Shown: piece by piece, positions 25,412 to 34,342 of the stretch
How positions within the stretch are numbered: position 1 is the first letter of the stretch
Layout: every line of letters starts with the position of its first letter
DNA from: Streptomyces sp. DvalAA-43
GTDB taxonomy: Bacteria > Actinomycetota > Actinomycetes > Streptomycetales > Streptomycetaceae
Length of the DNA: 64,000 nucleotides
NCBI RefSeq assembly: GCF_900091725.1
Contig: NZ_FMBW01000052.1
Coordinates: 62,001-126,000 of the forward strand
Reading direction: 5' to 3'
The notes under the pieces: generated by a model
What the model was told of the DNA's origin: nothing
The model's database searches: none
Seen by the model: only the letters and a program-made list of their open reading frames with translations
Program-made: the position numbers and the translations under genes

Positions 25412-26065
25412 ATGAGTTCCCAGGTTCGTGGCGGCACCAGATGGAAGCGTTTCGCTCTGGTCATGGTGCCGAGTGTCGTCGCGACCGCGGCGGTGGGTGT
25501 CGGTCTCGCGCAGGGCGCCCTCGCGGCGTCGTTCAGCGTGTCCGGCCAGAGCTTCAAGGTGAGTGCGGACAAGCTCGTCGGCCACAACTTCGTGCAGTAC
25601 GGCAGTGTGGCCACCGGTACGAACCCCGAGGGCAAGAACGGGGCGCACGCGGTAGCCGTGTCCGGCTTCAGTGACGCCAAGATCACCAACATGTGCCAGT
25701 CGGTGGTCACGCCGAACCTTCCGTTCGGCCTCGGCACCGTCACGCTGGTGCTGAACGCGGGTACGAACCCGAAGAAGCCCGTCAAGGCGACCAATCTGTA
25801 CCTGGACGTCTCCGAGCTCGACGCGGATGCCCAGTTCAAGAACATCGACATCGGTGTTGCCGCGGGTTCCCTCAAGGACCCGAACAACCCTGATTCGATC
25901 GGCATCCAGCCCCGCACCCAGGCCAACCCGGACGGCTTCTCGCAGCGTGCCGAGGAAGCCAAGCTGACCGGTGTGAAGCAGACGGCGTGGGCCACCACCG
26001 CCGGTACCTTCAAGCTCAGCAACCTGAGCCTGCGGCTGAAGTCGGGCACCAAGGAGTGCTACTAG
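25412..26065 (+). CDS. DUF6230 family exported protein
   Basis: This 217-aa protein has an N-terminal twin-charged segment and a hydrophobic helix (about residues 10-38, WKRFALVMVPSVVATAAVGVGLAQGALAA), a signal peptide or membrane anchor. A beta-rich extracellular domain follows with two Cys (in ITNMCQSVV and the C-terminal KECY). The family was formerly mislabelled cholesterol esterase; no catalytic serine motif is visible. It has a very strong ribosome site. It leads a three-gene operon with a DUF6114 membrane protein and a second exported protein, and all three are of unknown function. Confidence 0.87.
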   Translation: MSSQVRGGTRWKRFALVMVPSVVATAAVGVGLAQGALAASFSVSGQSFKVSADKLVGHNFVQYGSVATGTNPEGKNGAHAVAVSGFSDAKITNMCQSVVTPNLPFGLGTVTLVLNAGTNPKKPVKATNLYLDVSELDADAQFKNIDIGVAAGSLKDPNNPDSIGIQPRTQANPDGFSQRAEEAKLTGVKQTAWATTAGTFKLSNLSLRLKSGTKECY

Positions 26066-26158
26066 CACTCGCCCGGGTGGCCGGAGCGCCCTCGGGATCT
26101 CCGGCCGCCCACCTTGTCCCTTCTCACAGCAGTACCGGTTCCAGGGAGCTGTTTTCCA

Positions 26159-26724
26159 TGAGCCCCGAGTCCACAGGGCAGAACGAGCACTACCTCCGCG
26201 TCTTCTGGCGGGGATTCCGCACCTGGCGGGGTAACCGGCCGTTCTGGGCGGGCCTGTTCACCATGGTGGGTGGTCTACCCATCGCGTATTTCCCGTACGC
26301 CAACATGCACCTCGGCAACGTCACGCTGGCGATGTCCACGACCGCCGGCGCGGGGTCGCTGATCATCGGGATCCTGCTGATCACGCTGGGCCTGACGATG
26401 TGGTTCCACCACATCGTCAGAGTGTTCGCCGGAGTCGCCGCGATTCTGCTGGCGCTGATCTCCATACCGGTCGCCAACATCGGCGGATTCCTGATCGGCT
26501 TCCTCTGCGCCCTGCTCGGTGGCGCGCTCTCCATCTCCTGGGCCCCGGGCGAGCCGAAGCCCGACCCCGGACCGGCCGGTGCGGCGGGGGAGAAGTCCGA
26601 GGGGACCGGCCCCGGGACGCAGGAGCCCGGACCCGGGTTCCACGGCACGGCGGCGGTGCCACAGCAGCCGGAGCAGTACGACACGACAGTCGAGGTCGAC
26701 GGCGGGAGGCATCGTGCGGGGTGA
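26159..26724 (+). CDS. DUF6114 family integral membrane protein
   Basis: This 188-aa protein begins MSPESTGQNEHYLRVFWRGFRTWRGNRPFW. About four hydrophobic segments follow, at residues 29-48, 54-72, 76-98 and 100-124, and then a cytoplasmic or external Pro/Gly-rich tail. The FW-RP-W start is the family mark. It sits 93 bp after the DUF6230 gene and overlaps the next gene by 11 bp, so the three products probably assemble together at the membrane. The function is unknown. Confidence 0.87.
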
Positions 26725-28018
26725 CGAGAGGCAACTGGACCCGGCCCGGGAGGACTCCGGGACGAGAAACGGACCGCGTCACGCGGCCCCCAGGAAGTCG
26801 TTGCTGACGAAGCTGCACATTCCGGCGGGCAAGGCGTTCGCCCTCGCCGCGATGCCGACGGCCGTCCTCGTGGGCATGGGGCTCACCCCCAAGCTCGCGC
26901 TGGCCGACGACAGTTCGGACATCCCCTTCGCGCCCGGCCCCTGTGTGACCCGCTCCGACGAGCCGAGCGAGGAACCCTCGCCGTCCGCGTCGAAGTCGTC
27001 GTCCCCGACCCCGTCCGCCACTGCCACCGGCTCCGGCGATCAGGACGACACGGCGACCCCGAAGCCCTCGACGACCCCGTCCGCGAGCGACAAGGCCGAG
27101 CCGAGGACGAAGGCCGCGGGGGCCGACGCCCCCGCCGCCGCGCCGAGCGCCTCGCCCACTCCCACGAAGACGAGGAACCCGCTCGACCCGCTGGGTGTCG
27201 GCGACGCGCTCAGGGACCTCTTCGACGGACCGGACAAGGAGACGGCGAGCCCGTCCCCGAGCGCGAGCACGGCGTCCCCGAAGCCGTCACGGACCGACAC
27301 CGCGAAGAAGTCCGACGAGAAGTCCGACGAGAAGTCCGACGAGAAGTCCGACGAGAAGCCCGTCGAGAAGTCCGCGGACGCCGCGAAGGAGACGGCCGAC
27401 AAGACGGCCGACGCCATCCGCGAAGCCGCGGGCCGGGCGGGCAGGACGGTCGAGGAGCTCGACGACAGCGCCAAGGGACTCGACGCCAAGAAGGACGAGG
27501 ACATCCCGGACGGCGCCAAGGAGCGCTTCCCCTGTCCGACCCCCGACCCCGAGGCGCTGGCCGCGGCCGATCTGGAGACCGGCGTCCCGCTGCTCCCGAC
27601 CGACCCGTGGATCCTGGAGAGCTCGATGCTCACCCTCAACGGGCTCGACTACAAGGGCATCGTCGAGGTGAAGACGTACAACGGCACCGTCAAGAAGGTG
27701 CTGAAGTTCACCGCCAGCTCCATCGACATCGACAACCTCCATCAGAAGACGGTCGGTCCGGCCGGTACGACGGCCCATGTCGAGGCGCGGAAGGGATCCA
27801 AGTCCACCATCCGCGACGGCACGGTGACCATGTACACGGAAGAGCTGAAGGGCAATCTCTTCGGCCTCATCCCGGTCACGTTCAGCCCGCGGACCCCGCC
27901 TCCGCTGAACGTACCCTTCGCCTTCTTCACCAAGGTCAAGGTGACCCAGGCCGGCCAGTTCGGCGGCACGCTCACGGTCCCCGGACTGCACAACTACTTC
28001 ACCGGCGGCAACAGCTAG
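26714..28018 (+). CDS. Exported protein with low-complexity stalk and DUF6230-like C-terminal domain
   Basis: This 434-aa protein starts at GTG 26714 with GGGAGG 4 nt upstream, inside the previous gene. A hydrophobic segment at about residues 38-62 (KAFALAAMPTAVLVGMGLTPKLALA) is followed by a long Ser/Pro/Thr/Lys stalk (about 70-260) that contains four exact KSDE repeats. A folded C-terminal domain comes last (about 295-434, PWILESSMLTLNGLDYKGIVEV to LHNYFTGGNS). Two Cys lie at the edges of the stalk. The architecture suggests a surface-anchored domain on a flexible spacer. No catalytic motif is recognised. It ends before a bidirectional terminator. Confidence 0.8.
   Translation: MRGDERQLDPAREDSGTRNGPRHAAPRKSLLTKLHIPAGKAFALAAMPTAVLVGMGLTPKLALADDSSDIPFAPGPCVTRSDEPSEEPSPSASKSSSPTPSATATGSGDQDDTATPKPSTTPSASDKAEPRTKAAGADAPAAAPSASPTPTKTRNPLDPLGVGDALRDLFDGPDKETASPSPSASTASPKPSRTDTAKKSDEKSDEKSDEKSDEKPVEKSADAAKETADKTADAIREAAGRAGRTVEELDDSAKGLDAKKDEDIPDGAKERFPCPTPDPEALAAADLETGVPLLPTDPWILESSMLTLNGLDYKGIVEVKTYNGTVKKVLKFTASSIDIDNLHQKTVGPAGTTAHVEARKGSKSTIRDGTVTMYTEELKGNLFGLIPVTFSPRTPPPLNVPFAFFTKVKVTQAGQFGGTLTVPGLHNYFTGGNS
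27308..27355 (+). repeat. Four exact 12-bp tandem repeats (KSDE) in the stalk
   Basis: The unit AAGTCCGACGAG occurs four times in a row, in frame, encoding KSDE each time, followed by a degenerate KPVE unit. Identical codons in every copy point to recent slippage. Confidence 0.9.
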
Positions 28019-28041
28019 AGCCTGTCCGGGAGCCGCACAGC

Positions 28042-28080
28042 ACCGTGGGCCGCACTCCTCGAAGGAGTGCGGCCCACGGT
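28042..28080. terminator. Strong bidirectional terminator
   Basis: Perfect 18-bp arms (ACCGTGGGCCGCACTCCT and its complement) with a 3-nt loop lie between the DUF6230 operon and the convergent pyruvate kinase gene. Confidence 0.92.
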
Positions 28081-28103
28081 CGTGTCCACGGGTGCCAAAG
28101 GCG

Positions 28104-29534
28104 TCAGTCGCGCGCGCCGCCGCCGACGTGGTGCACCCGGACCATGTTGGTCGTGCCCGGGACACCGGGGGGCGAGCCGGCCGTGATGACCATGGTGTCG
28201 CCCTCGTTGTAGCGGCCCAGCTTCAGCAGCTCGCCGTCGACCAGGTCGACCATCGCGTCCGTGGTGTCCACGTGCGGCACGACATGGGCCTCGACGCCCC
28301 AGCTCAGCGCGAGCTGGTTGCGGGTGGACTCGTCCGTGGTGAAGGCCAGGATCGGCTGCGCCGCGCGGTAGCGGGAGAGCCGGCGGGCCGTGTCACCGGA
28401 CTTGGTGAAGGCGACCAGCGCCTTGCCGTTCAGGAAGTCCGCGATCTCGCAGGCCGCACGGGCCACCGAACCGCCCTGGGTACGCGGCTTCTTGCCCGGC
28501 ACCAGCGGCTGGAGGCCCTTGGAGAGCAGCTCCTCCTCGGCGGCGACGACGATCTTCGACATCGTCTTGACCGTCTCGATCGGGTACGCGCCCACGCTGG
28601 ACTCGGCCGACAGCATGACCGCGTCCGCGCCGTCCAGGATCGCGTTGGCGACGTCGGACGCCTCGGCGCGGGTCGGCCGCGAGTTGGTGATCATCGACTC
28701 CATCATCTGGGTCGCGACGATCACCGGCTTGGCGTTCCGCCGGCAGAGCTCCACCAGGCGCTTCTGCACCATCGGGACCTTCTCCAGCGGGTACTCGACG
28801 GCCAGGTCGCCACGGGCGACCATCACACCGTCGAACGCCATGACGACGCCCTCCATGTGCTCGACGGCCTGCGGCTTCTCGACCTTGGCGATGACGGGGA
28901 CCCGGCGGCCCTCCTCGTCCATCACCTTGTGGACGTCCTTGACGTCCTCGGCGTCCCGCACGAAGGAGAGCGCCACCAGGTCGCAGCCCATCCGCAGGGC
29001 GAACCGCAGGTCGTCCACGTCCTTCTCGGACAGGGCGGGAACGTTGACCGCCGCGCCGGGCAGGTTGATGCCCTTGTGGTCGGAGATGACACCGCCCTCG
29101 ATGACGATGGTCTTCACCCGGGGACCCTCGACCGCGACGACCTTCAGCTCGACGTTGCCGTCGTTGATCAGGATCGGGTCGCCCTTGGCGACGTCGCCGG
29201 GCAGACCCTTGTAGGTCGTGCCGCAGATCGACTTGTCGCCCGGGACGTCCTCGGCGGTGATGGTGAACTCGTCCCCGCGGACCAGCTCGACGGGGCCCTC
29301 GGCGAACTTCGCCAGGCGGATCTTGGGGCCCTGGAGGTCGGCGAGTACGCCGATCGCACGGCCGGTCTCGGCGGCGGCCTTGCGGACCCGGTCGTAACGA
29401 CCCTGGTGCTCCTCGTGGCTGCCGTGACTGAAGTTGAAGCGGGCCACGCTCATGCCGGCCTCGATCAGAGCGACGAGCTGCTCGTGGGAGTCGACGGCGG
29501 GACCGAGTGTGCAGACGATTTTGGAACGGCGCAT
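28104..29534 (-). CDS. pyk: Pyruvate kinase
   Basis: This 476-aa glycolytic enzyme makes pyruvate and ATP from phosphoenolpyruvate and ADP. Substrate-site sequences are present: MRRSKIVCTLGPAVDS at the start, ARFNFSHGSHEEH, the Lys motif VIAKVEKPQAVEHMEGVV, and MVARGDLAVEYPLEKVP. The C-terminal allosteric domain ends TNMVRVHHVGGGARD. Start is ATG 29534. It lies downstream of ackA and pta in the same orientation, with 74 bp between pyk and ackA, and pfkA is divergent further up. The group places the two glycolytic control enzymes beside acetate overflow. Confidence 0.96.
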   Translation of the reverse strand: MRRSKIVCTLGPAVDSHEQLVALIEAGMSVARFNFSHGSHEEHQGRYDRVRKAAAETGRAIGVLADLQGPKIRLAKFAEGPVELVRGDEFTITAEDVPGDKSICGTTYKGLPGDVAKGDPILINDGNVELKVVAVEGPRVKTIVIEGGVISDHKGINLPGAAVNVPALSEKDVDDLRFALRMGCDLVALSFVRDAEDVKDVHKVMDEEGRRVPVIAKVEKPQAVEHMEGVVMAFDGVMVARGDLAVEYPLEKVPMVQKRLVELCRRNAKPVIVATQMMESMITNSRPTRAEASDVANAILDGADAVMLSAESSVGAYPIETVKTMSKIVVAAEEELLSKGLQPLVPGKKPRTQGGSVARAACEIADFLNGKALVAFTKSGDTARRLSRYRAAQPILAFTTDESTRNQLALSWGVEAHVVPHVDTTDAMVDLVDGELLKLGRYNEGDTMVITAGSPPGVPGTTNMVRVHHVGGGARD

Positions 29535-29608
29535 GAGGCGGATCCTATCGGTTTGTTTCGCTACGGAATATTCCGTCTGGTGGAAGGTACAAAGGGGCGC
29601 GGGGGCGC

Positions 29609-30880
29609 TCAGTTGTGGGCCTGTACGACGGGGCCGCGGTCCCGTCCGACGAGCGCGAAGGTCTGGTCGGCGATCTCCAGCTCCTCGTCCGTCGGCACCA
29701 CGGCGACCGCCACCCGCGCGTAGTTCGGCGAGATCAGCCGGGGCTCGTCGGACCGTACGGCGTTCAGGTCCGCGTCCACCGCCAGGCCGAGCTCTTCGAG
29801 TCCGGCGACGGCAGCCTCCCGCACCGGTGCGGAGTTCTCCCCGACCCCCGCCGTGAACACCACGGCGTCCACCCGGCCGAGGACCGCCGAATAGGCGCCG
29901 ATGTACTTCTTCAGCCGGTGCACATAGATGTCGAACGCCAGCGCCGCACGCGCGTCGCCCTCGTCGATCCGGCGCCGGATCTCCCGCATGTCGTTGTCGC
30001 CGCAGAGACCGACCAGCCCGCTCTTCTTGTTGAGCAGCGCGTCGATCTCGTCCGCCGACATCCCCGCGACGCGCATGAGGTGGAAGGTGACGGCCGGATC
30101 GACGTCCCCGGAGCGGGTGCCCATCACCAGCCCCTCCAGCGGGGTCAGCCCCATCGAGGTCTCCACGCACCGGCCACCGGCCACCGCCGACGCCGAGGCG
30201 CCGTTGCCCAGGTGCAGCACGATGACATTGACCTCCTCGGGGGTGCGTCCCAGCAGCTCGGCGGCCTTGCGGGAGACGTACGCGTGCGAGGTGCCGTGGA
30301 ATCCGTAGCGCCGGATGCGGTGCGCGTCGGCGGTCTCGGTGTCGATCGCGTACCGCGCCGCGTACTCCGGCATCGTCGTGTGGAAGGCGGTGTCGAAGAC
30401 CGCCACCTGCGGCAGGTCCGGACGCAGGGCGCGGGCGGTACGGATGCCGGTGATGTTCGCCGGATTGTGCAGCGGGGCCACCGGGACCAGGCGCTCGATC
30501 TCCTTCAGCACCTCGTCGTCGATCACCACGGGCTCGGTGAAGCGCAGCCCGCCGTGCACCACCCGGTGGCCGATCGCCGCGAGCTGCGGGGAGTCCAGGC
30601 CGAGGCCGTCGGCCGCCAGCTCCTGTGCCGCCGCCTTCAGCGCCGCCTCGTGGTCGGCGATCGGGCCGGTCCGCTCGCGCCGTTCGGCGCCCCCGCCGAC
30701 CAGCGGGGTGTGCACCAGGCGGGAGGTCTTCTCGCCGATCCGCTCGACCAGGCCCACCGCGAGCCGGGTGCGGTCGCTCATGTCCAGCAGCTGGTACTTC
30801 ACGGACGAGGAGCCGGAGTTGAGGACCAGCACGCGGTACGCGCCCGCCGCGGCGGAGTCCTCGGTGGTCGGGATGGTCAT
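29609..30880 (-). CDS. ackA: Acetate kinase
   Basis: This 423-aa kinase interconverts acetyl phosphate and acetate with ATP. Signature 1 VLVLNSGSSSVKYQLLD follows an 18-residue N-terminal extension, signature 2 region AVFDTAFHTTMPEYAARYAI contains the catalytic Asp, and HLGNGASASAV is the phosphate-binding loop. The ATG at 30880 comes 4 bp after the pta stop, so pta-ackA form an operon. The protein is somewhat longer than the roughly 400 aa of enterobacterial enzymes because of the N-terminal extension. Confidence 0.96.
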   Translation of the reverse strand: MTIPTTEDSAAAGAYRVLVLNSGSSSVKYQLLDMSDRTRLAVGLVERIGEKTSRLVHTPLVGGGAERRERTGPIADHEAALKAAAQELAADGLGLDSPQLAAIGHRVVHGGLRFTEPVVIDDEVLKEIERLVPVAPLHNPANITGIRTARALRPDLPQVAVFDTAFHTTMPEYAARYAIDTETADAHRIRRYGFHGTSHAYVSRKAAELLGRTPEEVNVIVLHLGNGASASAVAGGRCVETSMGLTPLEGLVMGTRSGDVDPAVTFHLMRVAGMSADEIDALLNKKSGLVGLCGDNDMREIRRRIDEGDARAALAFDIYVHRLKKYIGAYSAVLGRVDAVVFTAGVGENSAPVREAAVAGLEELGLAVDADLNAVRSDEPRLISPNYARVAVAVVPTDEELEIADQTFALVGRDRGPVVQAHN

Positions 30881-30884
30881 CCGT

Positions 30885-32957
30885 TCACTCCTTGCCCTGC
30901 GCCTGGATCGCCGTGATGGCCACGGTATTGACGATGTCCTGGACGAGCGCGCCGCGGGACAGGTCGTTGACGGGCTTCCGCAGCCCCTGGAGGACCGGTC
31001 CGACGGCCACCGCTCCCGCCGAGCGCTGCACGGCCTTGTAGGTGTTGTTGCCGGTGTTCAGGTCCGGGAAGATCAGCACCGTCGCCCGGCCCGCCACCTC
31101 GGACCCGGGCAGCTTCGTCGCGGCGACGCTCGGCTCCACCGCGGCGTCGTACTGGATCGGGCCCTCGACGCTGAGGTCCGGCCTGCTCGCCCGGACCAGG
31201 TCCGTCGCCTCGCGCACCTTGTCGACGTCGGCGCCCGAACCGGAGGTGCCCGTCGAGTACGACAGCATCGCGATCCGCGGCTCCACGCCGAAGCGGGCGG
31301 CGGTGGCGGCCGACTGCACGGCGATGTCGGCGAGCTGTTCCGCGTCCGGGTCCGGATTGACCGCGCAGTCGCCGTACACCAGCACCTTGTCGGCGAGGCA
31401 CATGAAGAAGACGGAGGAGACGATCGAGGCGCCCGGCTCCGTCTTGATGATCTCGAACGCCGGGCGGACCGTCGCCGCGGTGGAGTGCACGGCTCCGGAG
31501 ACCATGCCGTCCGCGAGCCCCTCCTGGACCATCAGGGTGCCGAAGTAGTTGACGTCCGCGACGACGTCGTACGCCAGTTCCGCCGTGACCCCGCGGTGGG
31601 CCCGCAGCTGCGCGTAGCGCTCGGCGAAGGTCTGGCGCAGCTCGGAGGTCTGCGGGTCGATGAGCCGGGTGTCGGCGAGGTCGATGCCGAGGTCGGCGGC
31701 CTTCTTGCGGATGGTGTCGGGGTCGCCGAGCAGGGTGAGGTCGCAGACGTCGCGGCGCATCAGTACGTCGGTGGCGCGCAGCACCCGTTCCTCGGTGCCC
31801 TCCGGCAGGACGACCCGGCGCCGGTCCGCGCGGGCCTGCTCCAGCAGCTCGTGTTCGAACATCATGGGGGTGATCCGGCCGCTGCGGGCCACCGAGATCC
31901 GCTCCAGCAGGGCGCCGGTGTCCACATGGCGCTCGAAGAGGCCCAGCGCGGTCTCCGCCTTGCGGGGGGTCGCGGCGTTCAGCTTGCCCTCCAGGGCGAA
32001 GAGCCGGGCCGCGGTGGGGAAGGATCCGTCGGCCACCGACACGACCGGGGTGCCCGGTGCGAGTCGCGCGGCCAGCCTGAGTATCTCTTCGCCGGGGTGC
32101 TCGTCCAGGGTCAGCAGCACCCCCGCGATGGGCGGGGTCCCGGCGCTGTGCGCGGCCAGCGAGCCGACCACCAGGTCCGCCCGGTCCCCCGGAGTGACCA
32201 CCAGGCAGCCCGGCGTCAGCGCGTTCAGCATGTTCGGCAGCATCGCACCGCCGAAGACGAAGTCCAGGGCGTCCCTCGCCAGCCCGGAGTCGTCGCCGAG
32301 CAGCACCGTGCCGCCGAGCGCCGCGGTGATCTGGGCGACGGTCGGCGCGGAGAGCGCCGCGTCGTCGGGCAGGACCGAACAGGGGACGGGCAGCGTGGCC
32401 GTCAGCCGCTCCGCGATGCCGTCACGGTCCTCGGCCGCCACCCGGTTCACGATCACCGCGACGACGTCGCAGCCCAGTCCGGCGTAGGCGCGGTAGGCGT
32501 TGCGGGTCTCGGCCCGTACCGACTCCGCGGTCTGGCCCTTGCCGCCGACCACCGTGATCACCGAGGCGCCGAACTCATTGGCCAGGCGTGCGTTGAGCGC
32601 CAGCTCGTCGGGCAGCTGGGTGGCGGCGAAGTCGGTGCCGAGCACCAGCACCACCTCGTACCTCTGGGCCACCTGGTGGAACCGGTCGACGAGCAGGGAG
32701 ACCAGCTCGTCGGTGCCCCGTTCCGCCTGGAGCGCGGCCGCCTCGGGGTAGTCCAGCCCGTAGGCCGACTCGGGGTCCTGGGAGAGGCGGTAGCGGGAGC
32801 GCAGCAGCTCGAAGAGCCGATCGGGCCCGTCATGGACGAGCGGGCGGAACACCCCGACCCGGTCCACCTGACGCGTCAGGAGCTCCATGACTCCCAGATC
32901 GACGACCTGCCGGCCGTCTCCCCGGTCGATCCCGGTCACGTACACGCTGCGCGTCAC
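30885..32957 (-). CDS. pta: Phosphate acetyltransferase
   Basis: This 690-aa long-form Pta converts acetyl-CoA and phosphate to acetyl phosphate. An N-terminal P-loop-like BioD/DRTGG regulatory half (VTRSVYVTGIDRGDGRQV to about residue 370) precedes the catalytic PTA/PTB half (FEHELLEQARADRRRVVLPEGTEERVL onward). The GTG at 32957 has GGGAGA about 6 nt upstream and opens directly at the conserved TRSVYVTG; a GTG 18 bp further up is less likely. It is followed by ackA with a 4-bp gap and is divergent from pfkA. Confidence 0.95.
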   Translation of the reverse strand: MTRSVYVTGIDRGDGRQVVDLGVMELLTRQVDRVGVFRPLVHDGPDRLFELLRSRYRLSQDPESAYGLDYPEAAALQAERGTDELVSLLVDRFHQVAQRYEVVLVLGTDFAATQLPDELALNARLANEFGASVITVVGGKGQTAESVRAETRNAYRAYAGLGCDVVAVIVNRVAAEDRDGIAERLTATLPVPCSVLPDDAALSAPTVAQITAALGGTVLLGDDSGLARDALDFVFGGAMLPNMLNALTPGCLVVTPGDRADLVVGSLAAHSAGTPPIAGVLLTLDEHPGEEILRLAARLAPGTPVVSVADGSFPTAARLFALEGKLNAATPRKAETALGLFERHVDTGALLERISVARSGRITPMMFEHELLEQARADRRRVVLPEGTEERVLRATDVLMRRDVCDLTLLGDPDTIRKKAADLGIDLADTRLIDPQTSELRQTFAERYAQLRAHRGVTAELAYDVVADVNYFGTLMVQEGLADGMVSGAVHSTAATVRPAFEIIKTEPGASIVSSVFFMCLADKVLVYGDCAVNPDPDAEQLADIAVQSAATAARFGVEPRIAMLSYSTGTSGSGADVDKVREATDLVRASRPDLSVEGPIQYDAAVEPSVAATKLPGSEVAGRATVLIFPDLNTGNNTYKAVQRSAGAVAVGPVLQGLRKPVNDLSRGALVQDIVNTVAITAIQAQGKE

Positions 32958-33255
32958 GCGTGCTCTCCCGTCCACTTGCGGTTTGGGATGGTATTGCCAA
33001 GTTGACGATACCCGCGGGGGCCGAGGCGCCGCCCGCCGGGCGGAGCACCCCGTCCCGGGGGCCGCGAGGCCGTCCCGGGCCCCGTGTCAGACCCTTCCCC
33101 GCACCCCGGGGAAGGGCCCGCGCGGTCGCCCCGGAGAGACGGGGGAGCGCGGGGCCCGGACCCGGCGTGGGACAATCGTCGTGGCTCACGGTACGGGGGG
33201 CTTCTGTGGACATCCCCCGGAATGCACGGCACTAGCGAGCAGGAGACACAGCACG
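32958..33255. promoter_or_regulatory. Divergent pta/pfkA promoter region
   Basis: No gene is seen in these 298 bp. The pta-proximal 60 bp are locally AT-rich (GGTATTGCCAAGTTGACGAT). A GACAAT -10-like hexamer lies near 33170 on the plus strand, about 80 bp before pfkA. Ribosome site GGAG precedes the pfkA ATG. Confidence 0.4.
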
Positions 33256-34281
33256 ATGCGCATCGGAATTCTCACCGCAGGCGGCGACTGCCCAGGCCTG
33301 AACGCAGTGATCCGGTCGGTCGTGCACCGCGCCGTGGTGGGGCACGGCGATGAAGTCATCGGCTTCGAGGACGGGTTCAAGGGACTCCTCGACGGCCACT
33401 TCCGCCCCCTCGACCTCAACGCGGTCAGCGGCATCCTCGCCCGCGGCGGCACCATTCTCGGTTCGGCCCGGCTGGAGCGCGACCGGCTGCGCGAGGCCGC
33501 CGAGAACTGCGCCGAGCTGAGCCGCCGTTACGGCATGGACGCCCTCATCCCGATCGGAGGCGAAGGCACCCTCACCGCCGCCCGGATGCTGTCGGACGCC
33601 GGGATGCCCGTGGTCGGCGTCCCCAAGACCATCGACAACGACATCTCCGCCACCGACCGGACCTTCGGCTTCGACACCGCGGTGGGCGTCGCCACCGACG
33701 CCATAGACCGTCTCAAGACCACCGCCGAGTCGCATCAGCGGGTCATGGTCGTCGAGGTGATGGGCAGGCACGCGGGCTGGATCGCGCTGGAGTCCGGAAT
33801 GGCGGGCGGCGCGCACGGCATCTGCCTCCCCGAGCGCCGCTTCCAGGTCGACGACCTGGTGAAGATGGTCGAGGAGCGCTTCGCGCGCGGCAAGAAGTTC
33901 GCGGTCATCTGCGTGGCCGAGGGCGCGCACCCGGCCGAGGGCTCCATGCCGTACGCCAAGGGCGAGATCGACCAGTACGGCCACGAGCGCTTCCAGGGCA
34001 TCGGCAACCGGCTGGCCATCGAGCTGGAGACCCGGCTCGGCAAGGAGGCCCGGCCGGTCATTCTCGGGCATGTGCAGCGGGGCGGCACGCCGACCGCGTA
34101 CGACCGGGTGCTCGCCACCCGCTTCGGCTGGCACGCGGTCGAGGCGGCGCACCGGGGCGACTTCGGCCGGATGACGGCGCTGCGGGGCACGGACATCGAG
34201 ATGGTTCCGCTCGCCGACGCGATCACGCGGCTCAAGACCGTTCCCAAAAACCGGATGGACGAGGCCGAGTCGGTCTTCTGA
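33256..34281 (+). CDS. pfkA: 6-phosphofructokinase
   Basis: This 341-aa enzyme phosphorylates fructose 6-phosphate. It shows GILTAGGDCPGLNAVI, the nucleotide loop PIGGEGTLTAA, the catalytic PKTIDNDISATDRTFGFDTA and MGRHAGWIALESG. At the positions that separate donors, it has Gly in GGEGT (ATP-type) together with Lys in PKTIDND (usual in PPi enzymes). This mixed pattern is known from actinobacterial group III ATP-PFKs, so ATP use is expected. It is divergent from pta. Confidence 0.95.
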   Translation: MRIGILTAGGDCPGLNAVIRSVVHRAVVGHGDEVIGFEDGFKGLLDGHFRPLDLNAVSGILARGGTILGSARLERDRLREAAENCAELSRRYGMDALIPIGGEGTLTAARMLSDAGMPVVGVPKTIDNDISATDRTFGFDTAVGVATDAIDRLKTTAESHQRVMVVEVMGRHAGWIALESGMAGGAHGICLPERRFQVDDLVKMVEERFARGKKFAVICVAEGAHPAEGSMPYAKGEIDQYGHERFQGIGNRLAIELETRLGKEARPVILGHVQRGGTPTAYDRVLATRFGWHAVEAAHRGDFGRMTALRGTDIEMVPLADAITRLKTVPKNRMDEAESVF

Positions 34282-34289
34282 CGCCGACC

Positions 34290-34307
34290 GGGCCGGTCTT
34301 CCGGCCC
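34290..34307. terminator. Hairpin between convergent pfkA and XRE genes
   Basis: GGGCCGG and CCGGCCC form a 7-bp stem around TCTT, 9 bp after the pfkA stop. Confidence 0.55.
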
Positions 34308-34342
34308 CGGCCCCGACCGGGTGCCGGACGGGGCTGGGCGGC

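Noticed and set aside
27308-27355. CRISPR-like short repeats
   Set aside because: The units are contiguous, in frame and without spacers, so this is a coding tandem repeat.
30315-33005. Very long plus-strand frame over ackA and pta
   Set aside because: Antisense shadow of two enzymes whose active-site motifs are intact on the minus strand.
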